Below are positions 26,396 through 34,027 of a stretch of DNA of 64,000 nucleotides, one piece after another. Every line of letters begins with the position of its first letter. Positions within the stretch are counted from its first letter, which is position 1. The DNA comes from Curtobacterium sp. MCLR17_007. Lineage in GTDB: Bacteria; Actinomycetota; Actinomycetes; Actinomycetales; Microbacteriaceae. The DNA is taken from positions 1 to 64,000 of the forward strand of contig NZ_CP126272.1 of the NCBI RefSeq assembly GCF_003234655.2, in the 5' to 3' direction. The position numbers and the translations under genes were made by a program. The notes below the pieces were generated by a model. That model had not been told where the DNA came from. It saw nothing but the letters and a program-made list of their open reading frames with translations, and did not search any database.

Positions 26396-27013
26396 ATGGA
26401 ATCCGGATGGACCCTCGGCTACGCCCGAGTCTCGACCGACGGCCAGGACCTCACGGCGCAGACCGATGCTCTCCTAGCGCTCGGCGTGCCGGCGGAACGG
26501 GTGTTTACCGACAAGGGCATGACCGGCACCAAGCGCGACCGACCGGGGCTCAAGTCGGCGCTGGCAGCCTGCCGGCCGGGAGACACCCTCGTCGTCACGA
26601 AGCTCGACCGGCTCGCGCGATCCCTCCGCGACGCGACAGACATCGCGGAAGAGCTAACGCGCCGCGGCGTGAAGCTGAACCTCGGCGGATCCATCTACGA
26701 CCCCACCGACCCCGTCGGTCGACTGCTGTTCAACGTGCTTGGGATGGTCGCTGAGTTCGAGTCCGATCTCATCCGGGCCCGCACCCGGGAAGGCATGGCC
26801 ACAGCGAAGGTCCGCGGGAAGCTCAAGGGGCGCAAGCCCAAGCTCTCCCCCGCGCAGGAGCGTCACCTCGTCGCGCTACACCGCGCCGGCGACCACTCAA
26901 TCGCCGAGCTCGTCGAACTATTCGGAATCGGACGCGCGACGGTGTACCGGGCGCTCGACCGAGCCCCGGTCGCCGACGCTCCCGACCTCACGCTCCCCCG
27001 CGTCGACGCCTAG
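26396..27013 (+). CDS. Serine resolvase
   Basis: This 205-residue small serine recombinase has the N terminus LGYARVSTDGQDLTAQTDAL with the catalytic Ser near residue 14, TGTKRDRPGLKSAL, VVTKLDRLARSLRD, a long helix (VAEFESDLIRARTREGMATA), and a C-terminal helix-turn-helix HSIAELVELFGIGRATVYRA. It sits beside the partition genes, where resolvases commonly resolve plasmid multimers. Its last four bases overlap the convergent RHH gene. It is distinct in sequence from the recombinase at 21762. Confidence 0.92.
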   Translation: MESGWTLGYARVSTDGQDLTAQTDALLALGVPAERVFTDKGMTGTKRDRPGLKSALAACRPGDTLVVTKLDRLARSLRDATDIAEELTRRGVKLNLGGSIYDPTDPVGRLLFNVLGMVAEFESDLIRARTREGMATAKVRGKLKGRKPKLSPAQERHLVALHRAGDHSIAELVELFGIGRATVYRALDRAPVADAPDLTLPRVDA

Positions 27014-27357
27014 GAGCCTCCCCCACTGCCTGCGCCGTACTGCTCACCGTACTTCGCCCGAATTGCTTCCTCCACGACGCTGCGGATCGTGCCCTCGCCG
27101 CCGTCCACGGCTGCGTCAATCAGGTCCTGAACGTCGAGAGCAAGTCGTGTGCTGAACGGCACGGTAACTTCGCGTCGAGGACGGCCACGCCGAGGAGCCG
27201 GCGCTGGCTGCGCCGGTGCACTGGGAACGACGGGCGCAGGGGTCGGCGCCTCGTCCCGCTGGCGATAGTCGACGGGGTCGACCCTCTCGTCAGCGGCCGC
27301 CTGAGGCCGTCGACGAGCCCGCAGGTCCCCCGGTCGCTCCGGCTTCTGGTCGCTCAT
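27010..27357 (-). CDS. Ribbon-helix-helix partition protein (ParB-type partner of ParA)
   Basis: The protein has 115 residues. A disordered Pro/Ala-rich N-terminal arm covers about 1-60. A ribbon-helix-helix follows (REVTVPFSTRLALDVQDLID then AAVDGGEGTIRSVVEEAIRA near 62-101). The gene overlaps the ParA stop by four bases. Small RHH proteins with flexible arms are the centromere-binding partners in type Ib partition systems and autorepress the operon. Expected targets are the AGCAT-rich repeats upstream of parA. Confidence 0.75.
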   Translation of the reverse strand: MSDQKPERPGDLRARRRPQAAADERVDPVDYRQRDEAPTPAPVVPSAPAQPAPAPRRGRPRREVTVPFSTRLALDVQDLIDAAVDGGEGTIRSVVEEAIRAKYGEQYGAGSGGGS

Positions 27358-28124
27358 CGGATCACCTGATCGACGATTGCGCTATAGGCATCCAGCACCG
27401 GGGCACCCTTCCTGTAGTTGCCGTACCACTCCCCCGTCAGTCGCACTTCCTGCACGATCGCTCGGTCAGGAACGAGAGGTGTGATCAGCATGCCGGTCTC
27501 GCGGAGCTCATCGATGCTGGCGACAGCAGGACGCGACATGATCGTCTCGCGTACGACCCCAACGACGATGCCTGCTTCCTCGAGCGCCACAGGCGCACCG
27601 ATGCGCTCCCTGCTGTGTCGGAACTGCTGCACGGTCTTGCGCGCGCCGTTCACGCCGTCGACGCCGTCGTTCGTTGCAGTCGCAGCGTAGACAACGGTGT
27701 CCGCTGCGTTCAGTGCCGCCAAGGTGAGTGGTCCCCCCTGACGATTGGGGCAGTCGATCACCACGAGGTCCGCTTGCACACCCTCGAGCGACGTGCGGAG
27801 CCGGAGCTCCGCGTGATCCGCGCGGTCGGCCTCGCGGTTCGACACGTTTCGAGACGAGGGCAACACTCGGAGATTGCTCGACCAAGCCGCAGGGACGGCG
27901 AGGTCTTCTGCCCACCCCTCGGGCTCCTCATTGCCAAGGATCGCCCCCACGTGCAAGCCGTCACCCGTCGGCTCTACCCCTAGCCACTTCGTCGACGCCG
28001 CTCGAGGGTCCAGATCGATCAACAGGGTGCGCTTGCCTCGCTCGGCAGCGACCATAGCGATGGATACGGCGGTCGTCGTCTTCGACACCCCGCCCGACTC
28101 GCTGTACACCATGACTGTTTGCAT
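27354..28124 (-). CDS. parA: ParA-family partition ATPase
   Basis: This 256-residue P-loop ATPase segregates the replicon. ATG 28124 (MQTVMVYSESGGVSKTTTAV) is chosen over the open frame to 28172. The Walker A reads ESGGVSKTTT: the second Lys is kept, but the signature Lys that normally precedes GG is Ser. Walker B-like LVVIDCPNRQGG and switch-I LIDLDPRAASTKWLG are normal. It forms an operon with the RHH gene, and its upstream region is packed with AGCAT repeats. Confidence 0.88.
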   Translation of the reverse strand: MQTVMVYSESGGVSKTTTAVSIAMVAAERGKRTLLIDLDPRAASTKWLGVEPTGDGLHVGAILGNEEPEGWAEDLAVPAAWSSNLRVLPSSRNVSNREADRADHAELRLRTSLEGVQADLVVIDCPNRQGGPLTLAALNAADTVVYAATATNDGVDGVNGARKTVQQFRHSRERIGAPVALEEAGIVVGVVRETIMSRPAVASIDELRETGMLITPLVPDRAIVQEVRLTGEWYGNYRKGAPVLDAYSAIVDQVIR

Positions 28125-28203
28125 GTCATCAAGCATGACGGCATGCATGCTGGCTGTCAAGCATTCTTGCATGAAAGAAAGAAGGAAAGCATGAATGCTT
28201 GCA
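28121..28203. repeat. AGCAT repeat cluster: partition site/operator candidate
   Basis: AGCAT occurs repeatedly in both orientations upstream of parA and beside the Rep stop. Examples are AAGCATGAC at 28131, GCATGCATGC at 28141-28150, CAAGCATTCTTG near 28159, and the palindrome AAGCATGAATGCTT at 28187-28200. This is the position and style of a centromere plus operator for RHH/ParA systems. It could also overlap the replication origin. Confidence 0.6.
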
Positions 28204-28205
28204 CG

Positions 28206-30104
28206 TCACGCTGCTAGCTCAAGATCCCGAAGCTCCTGCAGCAGACCACGTCGAACGAATCGCATTGCCTCTTGGTGGTCGCCTCGGCCGTCGCTTGAGC
28301 ATGGATAGGTCGGGTACGCCTCGGGACCGCCACGCTCGTCCTCAGAACGAAACAGAACCGCCTGCGTCGGTGGAACTCGGTCACGGCCGCGGCGCCCGGC
28401 CTTGCGAACCAGGTGGTCTTGCCACCAGGCCCATAAATCGCGCTCGTCGACGTACTGCTGTGCGCGTCGTTCGAGGATGCCTGCGACGCCGAGCCGCCGA
28501 GCCACATGCGAGCGGAAGTCCTGCAGCCGCCGACGCCAGCCTGCAGGGGACGCGATCGCGAGTGTGTGCCTGCGGAGCCGCGCCAGGGCCGCACGTGCAC
28601 GGCCGTGGGGGAGTCCCGCGCGGCCAGCGACACTCTCGACGGAGTTCTCGGCGCTCGTCAGGCTCTCGTACATCCCACGAGCTGTAGGGCCCAGTCCTGC
28701 GCGCGTGAAAACGTCATGCCGGCCTGCGGTAATCCGGTCCTCCAGTGCCTCTATCAGGGCGGCCCTGACGTCGAAGAGCTCGGCCGGGGGGCGGGCGGTC
28801 ACATCGTGAAGTGGCCCGAGGTGTTCAACGGGTGTGGAAAACCGCTCGGTAAGCCGCCAGACGGCCGCGTTGGGGCCGTCTGCCTGACGTCGCCGGGTGA
28901 TCCAGCCGGCCTCATGGAGGCGGCGGAGGGAGCGGTCGACGGTGCTCGACGGGATGCCGGTGGCGATCGCCACCGACCGGAGGGCTGCTGCGACGTCGCG
29001 AGAGCCGGTGCGCAAGGACAGCCAGGCGAGGTAGGTCAGGACGGTGCTGTCGTGGAGGTCTGCCTCGGAGCGGGTCCAGCGGCCAGGGGAGGCGGTGAAC
29101 GCCTGCAGCATGGCGTCGACGACGTCGACGATGCCGGTCAGCTCGGTGAGGTCGCGCTGGGCGCGTTCCTCGGGCGCGTACCGGTACAGCACGGCCCGCT
29201 CCTGCGCCTTCGCCCACTGCCGCTCGAGGCGCGCGGCAGCCTCGGCCGCGGTGCGGCGTTCGCGGCCGCCGGTGGGGCGGTTGCGGGTGCGGTAGTGCTC
29301 CATGCCGGGGGCGGTCCTCGCGGCGTGCTCGACGTCGGCGAGGGTCCACCCGGACACCGCGGCGGCGAGCAGGCAGAGGTAGCCGGTGCGGGACGGGTCG
29401 CGGCCGCCAGCGACGGTGGCCATGTGCGCCTCACCCCACGCCGGGAGGGTCCGGTGCGCACGGTGGCGGGCGTCGACGGGGCCGGTGGGGGAGGAGTCCG
29501 CAGGGTCGACGGTCGGACGGAGCTCACGGAACGCAGCAGTGACGCGGAGCAGGTCGCCGGCGGTCACGGTCGGGGTGCGGAGCACATCGACGTCGTCGGC
29601 GCCGGCCATGACGGTCGAGGCGCCACCGCGTGCGTGCGGGGCTCCTGGCGGCCGGACGGCGCCGGTGCGGTCGTTGCAGAGCATCCCGTGGTCGAGGGTC
29701 GGCAGGACGGTGCGTGCGGCGTCAGCGAGCTGCACCATCGTGGCCCTGTCGACGCCGGCGAGGGGGACCCACACGTGGAAGCCGCCGGTGGGGCTGGACC
29801 GGCACACCACGTGGGGGAGACCGGTGTCACGGAGGATCCGAACAAGCACGCCGAGGTCGTCGGATGCCTGCTCGAACGCGTCATCGGTCTTCGCGTCGAG
29901 GTCGAACGCTGCAAACCAGAACCGGCCGTCCAGGCTCGTCAGGTCCATCGCCCACGGCGTCGCCGGCGGGTTCCCGTTCACCGGGTACTTCGATGGGTAG
30001 CTGTTCGACCGGATCACACCGTCGGCCTCAGCGATCATGCGGTTCACGTACCGGCGGGGCGCGATCGCGCGCGTGAGCTCCCACGGGCTGTCCACAGTGG
30101 ACAC
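28206..30104 (-). CDS. Plasmid replication protein with archaeo-eukaryotic-type primase domain
   Basis: The protein has 632 residues. The N-terminal half looks like a prim-pol: AAFDLDAK near 69-76 has the hhhDxD metal motif, and SPTGGFHVWVPL near 103-114 has the SxH motif. The C-terminal half has helix-turn-helix segments (AIATGIPSSTVDRSLRRLHE near 375-394) suited to origin binding. The GTG start at 30104 overlaps a 15-bp palindrome. Location next to parA supports a replication initiator. Other plasmid primases cannot be excluded. Confidence 0.72.
   Translation of the reverse strand: MSTVDSPWELTRAIAPRRYVNRMIAEADGVIRSNSYPSKYPVNGNPPATPWAMDLTSLDGRFWFAAFDLDAKTDDAFEQASDDLGVLVRILRDTGLPHVVCRSSPTGGFHVWVPLAGVDRATMVQLADAARTVLPTLDHGMLCNDRTGAVRPPGAPHARGGASTVMAGADDVDVLRTPTVTAGDLLRVTAAFRELRPTVDPADSSPTGPVDARHRAHRTLPAWGEAHMATVAGGRDPSRTGYLCLLAAAVSGWTLADVEHAARTAPGMEHYRTRNRPTGGRERRTAAEAAARLERQWAKAQERAVLYRYAPEERAQRDLTELTGIVDVVDAMLQAFTASPGRWTRSEADLHDSTVLTYLAWLSLRTGSRDVAAALRSVAIATGIPSSTVDRSLRRLHEAGWITRRRQADGPNAAVWRLTERFSTPVEHLGPLHDVTARPPAELFDVRAALIEALEDRITAGRHDVFTRAGLGPTARGMYESLTSAENSVESVAGRAGLPHGRARAALARLRRHTLAIASPAGWRRRLQDFRSHVARRLGVAGILERRAQQYVDERDLWAWWQDHLVRKAGRRGRDRVPPTQAVLFRSEDERGGPEAYPTYPCSSDGRGDHQEAMRFVRRGLLQELRDLELAA
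30089..30103. promoter_or_regulatory. Perfect palindrome over the Rep start codon
   Basis: TGTCCACAGTGGACA has 7-bp arms around one base and covers the first codons of Rep. TGTCCACA also resembles a high-GC DnaA box (TTGTCCACA). It may be an autoregulatory operator or part of the origin. The adjacent 30105-30287 contains no gene, only a short CCCGG/CCGGG hairpin near 30190. Confidence 0.45.
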
Positions 30105-30287
30105 GCGGGCAGATTCGTACGTGCTGGACGCAGCAACGTGCGTTACGATGGCGACACCTCCCCTCCTCGGAGTGGTGGTACGACGAAGGCTCCCGGCTCC
30201 AACCGGGCTTCTTCTTCGGAACTCTCACGACCTGATGTGCTTGGCGGCTGATGCAGGTGGTGAAACTGACTTAGGGCCTCGGCCCGG

Positions 30288-30307
30288 ACCCCCGCTTCGG
30301 CGGGGGT
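30288..30307. terminator. Strong hairpin after the 79-residue gene
   Basis: ACCCCCG/CGGGGGT arms enclose CTTCGG, 8 bp beyond the stop of the leftward gene at 30316. A long T-run is absent, so termination is likely but not certain. Confidence 0.55.
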
Positions 30308-30315
30308 TCTGTCGT

Positions 30316-30555
30316 TTACGCGGCTGTGTGGGCGACCTCCGGGGTCTCGTCCAGGACAGGCAGAGCGCCGTACTCAGCGACGAGCTGGGCACGAAGCCGC
30401 TCGAGGTAGAGCGAGAAGCTCAGGTTGCCGGACGCCTTGGCGGCGGCCTGGAAGTCCTTGCCTGTGTCGGGGTGAAGGGCGATGTCGCGGATCCGCGCGG
30501 GCTCAACGCCGCGGGGAAGGCGATTGCGCTTCACACCTGCATTGGATCCGGTCAT
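30316..30555 (-). CDS. Small basic protein upstream of Rep
   Basis: The protein has 79 residues starting MTGSNAGVKRNRLPRGVEPA at ATG 30555. It is basic at the N terminus, with a helical middle (FQAAAKASGNLSFSLYLERL) that resembles a short DNA-binding regulator and may be ribbon-helix-helix-like. No clear ribosome site is visible. Its place just before the Rep gene suggests copy-number or partition control (inference). Confidence 0.5.
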   Translation of the reverse strand: MTGSNAGVKRNRLPRGVEPARIRDIALHPDTGKDFQAAAKASGNLSFSLYLERLRAQLVAEYGALPVLDETPEVAHTAA

Positions 30556-30623
30556 AGGCACGAGTGTGGTGTTAACCCGCGGTCTATTCGGGGACGCTGG
30601 TGCGGCGTGTCGGATTCCGGTGC

Positions 30624-31766
30624 TCACTGGAGCCACCCTGCGACAATCTGCACCCACCGGCGACGGAACGCGCGGACGAGCGTGGTCTCGCCGCGGCAGA
30701 ACCGGACGAAGTAGCTCCGGCCCATCGGGGTCTTGGAGATCAGGAAGTGGAAGGCGCCGGGGAAGCGGGTGAAGATGCGCAGCAGCTTCTCGCCGACGGT
30801 GATCTCGGGCACGAGCTCTGCCTGAACCTGGGCCTCGTACCGGTCGAGCGCTGCGGCGTCGCCGTTGGTGTGCGCGGCGGCCGCGATCCCTGCCCACTCG
30901 CCGGAGCGGAGCGCGAAGGAGATTCCTTCGCGCGTCCACGGCTCGAGGAGCCCGGCGGTTTCGCCGGCGAGGACGACGGTGCCTCGTCGGAGCGGGGAGT
31001 CGGACGCGCGCCACTGGGTCAGGTGGCCGCTGCTGCGGTCCTGCTCGGTGGGGTGCAGGTCGAGCCGCTTGATCCACGCGTCCAGGTAGGAGCGGGTCTG
31101 CTCGCCGTAGCCCTTGCGCTCGATGACGCCGACGGTGAGGGTCTTCTCCTTGGGAAACACCCATGCGTAGGTGCCGGGGCGAGGACCCCAGTCAAGGAGC
31201 ACGCCGGTGGTGGCGTCTTCGGGGCGGCGGGGGACCTCGACCTCAAGGCCGAGGTCTGCGCGCTCGATGCGGACGCCGACGTGGCGACCGACGCGGCCGC
31301 CGGAGCCGTCGGCGCCGATCACGACGCGCGCCAGGAGATCGTCACCGTCGCTCAACGTGAGCCGTGTGTGGCCGTCCTCGTCCGTGAGGGAGCGCACGTT
31401 GGCTCCGTCGCGGAACTCGGCGCCGGCTTCCTTCGCGGCGTCGACGTTCGCCTGGTCGAACCGCTCGCGGTCGACCATCGCAACGAACGGTGCGCCAGTA
31501 CGGACGCGGGTCACGCGGCCCATGCGGTGCGAGAAGCCGACCTCGGGTACGTCCGCCTCGATCGTGGCGAGGGCGTGCTCGTTCATGCGGTGTCGCGACT
31601 GGCCGATGATGCCGCCGCCGCAGGTCTTGTACCGCGGGAAGGTCGCCTTATCGAGCAGGAGCACGCGCGCACCACCGAGAGCGGCGTAGCGTGCAGCGGT
31701 GGCTCCAGCGGGGCCCGCTCCAACGACCACGACGTCCCATACCTGATTGGCGTCTGTGTCCTGCAT
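30624..31766 (-). CDS. FAD-dependent geranylgeranyl reductase-family oxidoreductase
   Basis: The protein has 380 residues. The N-terminal FAD-binding Rossmann motif is VVVVGAGPAGATAARYAALG near 12-31. FPRYKTCGGGI near 43-53 is the signature of the geranylgeranyl reductase (ChlP-like) group, and VVIGADGSGG and VVLAGETAGLLEPWTREGIS follow. These enzymes hydrogenate prenyl chains of quinones or lipids. It is an isolated metabolic gene among replicon functions, so it looks like cargo. The start ATG 31766 is divergent from the metalloprotease trio. Confidence 0.85.
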   Translation of the reverse strand: MQDTDANQVWDVVVVGAGPAGATAARYAALGGARVLLLDKATFPRYKTCGGGIIGQSRHRMNEHALATIEADVPEVGFSHRMGRVTRVRTGAPFVAMVDRERFDQANVDAAKEAGAEFRDGANVRSLTDEDGHTRLTLSDGDDLLARVVIGADGSGGRVGRHVGVRIERADLGLEVEVPRRPEDATTGVLLDWGPRPGTYAWVFPKEKTLTVGVIERKGYGEQTRSYLDAWIKRLDLHPTEQDRSSGHLTQWRASDSPLRRGTVVLAGETAGLLEPWTREGISFALRSGEWAGIAAAAHTNGDAAALDRYEAQVQAELVPEITVGEKLLRIFTRFPGAFHFLISKTPMGRSYFVRFCRGETTLVRAFRRRWVQIVAGWLQ

Positions 31767-31848
31767 GAGGCACGAGCCTACCCGGGATCGGACGAGCTAC
31801 GCTGGATGCGTAGCAAGAATCCGAGCACGGCGAGTCGAAGAAAGGGCA

Positions 31849-32358
31849 GTGCCTGTGGCAGACGAAGTCAACCGTGGCACCGCGCTCAACCTGCTCAACG
31901 AGCGAGGCGTCCCCGATGCGTTGTCCATGTCAGACCTGCGGAAGCGCCTGCAGGACCTCACGGGCCGCGACCTCGAGTACTACGTCACCCCGAACCTCGA
32001 GGGCAAGGAGATCCACGGGGTGTGGGGATCCGACCTCCAGCAGAACGTCGACATGGTCTACCTGCCGCCGGGGCCGGCGGGCGTGCAGTACTTCATCCTG
32101 CAGCACGAGCACGGACACATGTTCGTCTCGCCGCACGGCGGGAAGAAGGACCTCGGCGCCGACCCAAGCGTCATCGACCTCCTCGGCTCGGCGATCCCGC
32201 TGGGACGCCGGCTGAGCTTCACCTTCCAGCACAGTGACTTCTCCGCCGACGAGGAGCGTCTCGCCGAGATGGTCGGCGCGGAGCTCGCCGTCCGTGTGCT
32301 GCGCTACGAGAAGCGCCGCGGCAAGGACTTCCAGTTCGGGCGGGTGTTCGAGGGATGA
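31849..32358 (+). CDS. Zinc metalloprotease-like protein (HEHGH)
   Basis: The protein has about 169 residues. FILQHEHGHMFVSPHGGKKD near 78-97 contains the HExxH zinc motif with a second His. YLPPGPAGVQ precedes it, and a downstream Glu in DEERLAEMVGAELAV fits a third ligand. It resembles IrrE/ImmA-type peptidases that cleave repressors. GTG 31849 follows AAAGGG; GTG 31855 is also possible. It overlaps the next membrane-protein gene by ATGA, forming a three-gene unit with a DNA-binding protein. Confidence 0.75.
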   Translation: MPVADEVNRGTALNLLNERGVPDALSMSDLRKRLQDLTGRDLEYYVTPNLEGKEIHGVWGSDLQQNVDMVYLPPGPAGVQYFILQHEHGHMFVSPHGGKKDLGADPSVIDLLGSAIPLGRRLSFTFQHSDFSADEERLAEMVGAELAVRVLRYEKRRGKDFQFGRVFEG

Positions 32359-33434
32359 ACAGCGAACACGGCCTCATCACCGTCCTCGGCGTCATCACGG
32401 TCGCCGCGGTCTGGACCGCAGCGGCTGCCATGCTGTTCCCGAACGTCCGGGGGAAGAACTCGATGCTGCCGACCGGCGTCTTCTTCTGGGCGATCGGATG
32501 CAGCCTGCAAGCGCCGTGGGTGTACCGCATCGTCGACGCGCAGCTCGGCGGCGAGAACCTCACGAACCTGCTGTACCGATCGGCCGTGGTCATCGCCCTC
32601 GGCTGCCTCGAGGTCATGGTCATCCGAGCGATGCGCGGCAACAAGGTCCGTCAGCTCGAGGCGGCGGTCTGGGCGTTCACAGCGCTCGTCATCGCTGCCC
32701 AGACTGCGCTGTTCTTCGCCGCCGACTGGTCGGTGTCCGACCCCTTCCTCGGGCAGTACGTGGGTGAGCCCCTCCGCGAGATCTTCTCGTCGATCCTGCC
32801 GTTCTGCGTCGGCCTCTACGGCGTGCAGGTGCTCGCCGTCGCCTTCAAGGGCCTCCCGGGCTACGGCGAGTGGACGACTCGTTGGGGCGTGGGCCTCATC
32901 GGCGTTGCCGCGATCGTCGACCTCGCCTGGACCACGTTCTGCCTGACCCTCTCAGCGCTGCGGGTGTTCTGGAACCCGCAGCTGTTCATGACCGGCACCG
33001 TCGACCCCATCTGGGAGGTCGCGGTCGTCACCGAAGCCGGCGTGACCGCTATCGGCGTCATCGTCGCCGCCGCCCGCCCGGCCCTCGTCCCGGCGTGGCG
33101 TCGGGTGCTGCTCGTGGTCTCGATTCCGATCAGCGAGCGTGCACTGCACGCGAACCCCCAGTACAGCGTCCACAAGCGCTCTGAGCGCATCGAAGCCGCG
33201 TTCAAGAGTCGCGGAGAGGTTGCGGAGCTGACACTCTGGCAACGTTGGGCTGAGCTCGAAGACAACATCAGGCTGCGACAGTTCCGGCCCCGCTGGTACG
33301 AGCGGCACCTGATCCGTCTGATGATGAGCGCTGCCAGCGCTGGGATGGCCGGGAGCATCGTCTCTCCGCTGCTCAGCACGACACCGAACACCGCACACCA
33401 ACCCGACCCGACCCGAATCGAGTCAGCAGCATGA
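32355..33434 (+). CDS. Multi-pass membrane protein (MAB_1171c-like)
   Basis: The 359-residue protein has about seven hydrophobic helices in its first 240 residues (for example LITVLGVITVAAVWTAAAAM near 7-26) and a cytoplasmic C-terminal domain (ERALHANPQYSVHKRSERIE onward). This architecture resembles the actinobacterial family I recall as MAB_1171c putative transporters, often seen beside ImmA/IrrE-type peptidases. ATGA overlaps on both sides tie it to the metalloprotease and the regulator, suggesting a membrane-linked signalling trio. Its ligand is unknown. Confidence 0.65.
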   Translation: MNSEHGLITVLGVITVAAVWTAAAAMLFPNVRGKNSMLPTGVFFWAIGCSLQAPWVYRIVDAQLGGENLTNLLYRSAVVIALGCLEVMVIRAMRGNKVRQLEAAVWAFTALVIAAQTALFFAADWSVSDPFLGQYVGEPLREIFSSILPFCVGLYGVQVLAVAFKGLPGYGEWTTRWGVGLIGVAAIVDLAWTTFCLTLSALRVFWNPQLFMTGTVDPIWEVAVVTEAGVTAIGVIVAAARPALVPAWRRVLLVVSIPISERALHANPQYSVHKRSERIEAAFKSRGEVAELTLWQRWAELEDNIRLRQFRPRWYERHLIRLMMSAASAGMAGSIVSPLLSTTPNTAHQPDPTRIESAA

Positions 33435-33874
33435 GCTACGACAAACTCACCGACGAGCAGCAGGAGCAGCGCGCCGCCCTGGCGCGCAAGCTCGACCTGC
33501 TCTGCCGCACGATCATGGCCCCCGACGGCGCGCCGGTGACGTACCCCAAGATCCGGGACTACCTCGCCGAGCGCTACATCAAGCTCTCCCGCTCCCGGTG
33601 GGAGTACATGCGCGCCGGGAACAAGTACCTCGTCGACGACAAGCTGCTGCTGTCCGCGATCGCGCAGTACTTCGAGGTCGACCCGGCATACCTCATCGGT
33701 CCCGAGAGCGAGCTCACCGAGACGATCGACGCGGCCCTGCGCTTCACGCTCGCCGAGCGCACCAGCCCGGTGAAGCTGCATGCCGCACGGACCCTCGGAC
33801 AGGACGTCTCGCCGGAACATCTGCGCCGTCTGACGGCACTGCTCGAGGAGATCGAGGCCGAGCGAAACAGGTAA
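33431..33874 (+). CDS. Helix-turn-helix regulator of the trio
   Basis: The 147-residue protein resembles EspR/XRE-like regulators. Residues about 35-65 (TYPKIRDYLAERYIKLSRSR then WEYMRAGNKYLVDDKLLLSA) match the extended helix-turn-helix, AIAQYFEVDPAYLIG continues the fold, and the C terminus is helical. It overlaps the membrane-protein gene by ATGA. Paired GCGTA-N4-TACGC repeats begin two bases after its stop and lie upstream of the transfer operon, so it probably controls conjugation. Confidence 0.7.
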   Translation: MSYDKLTDEQQEQRAALARKLDLLCRTIMAPDGAPVTYPKIRDYLAERYIKLSRSRWEYMRAGNKYLVDDKLLLSAIAQYFEVDPAYLIGPESELTETIDAALRFTLAERTSPVKLHAARTLGQDVSPEHLRRLTALLEEIEAERNR

Positions 33875-33875
33875 A

Positions 33876-33936
33876 ACGCATTATGCGTAGCAATACGCAT
33901 AGTGCCTAGTGCAACGCCAAGTGCGTAGTGTTACGC
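33876..33936. promoter_or_regulatory. Repeated GCGTA-N4-TACGC operators
   Basis: Two copies share the pattern GCGTA-N4-TACGC: ATGCGTA-gcaa-TACGCAT at 33883-33900 and GCGTA-gtgt-TACGC at 33923-33936, with centres 38 bp apart. A third overlapping dyad, ACGCATTATGCGT, is at 33876-33888. Equal half-sites and spacing indicate dimeric repressor binding. The cluster lies between the regulator gene and the transfer operon. Confidence 0.65.
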
Positions 33937-33970
33937 TACCCCCGTACAGGGGCCCCCTGTACGGGGGTAG
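33936..33970. repeat. 35-bp near-perfect palindrome before the transfer operon
   Basis: Two 17-nt arms (left CTACCCCCGTACAGGGG, right its exact reverse complement) flank a single base. It could form a very stable hairpin in RNA, insulating the operon as a terminator or attenuator, or it could be a protein site. A smaller palindrome AACTTATTAAGTT at 34003-34015 and a GGAGGAG ribosome site precede the first transfer gene. Confidence 0.65.
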
Positions 33971-34027
33971 TTGTCTTTCGTCCCCGCGGCTGGAGGGCTC
34001 ACAACTTATTAAGTTGGAGGAGTCCTC

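Noticed and set aside
21762..27013. Composite transposon bounded by the two serine recombinases
   Set aside because: The recombinases differ in sequence, no transposase or matching terminal inverted repeats were found, and no target duplication is visible.
30316..31164. 282-codon frame including the small gene upstream of Rep
   Set aside because: Beyond ATG 30555 it is the antisense/offset shadow of the flavoprotein gene; only the last 79 codons look natural.
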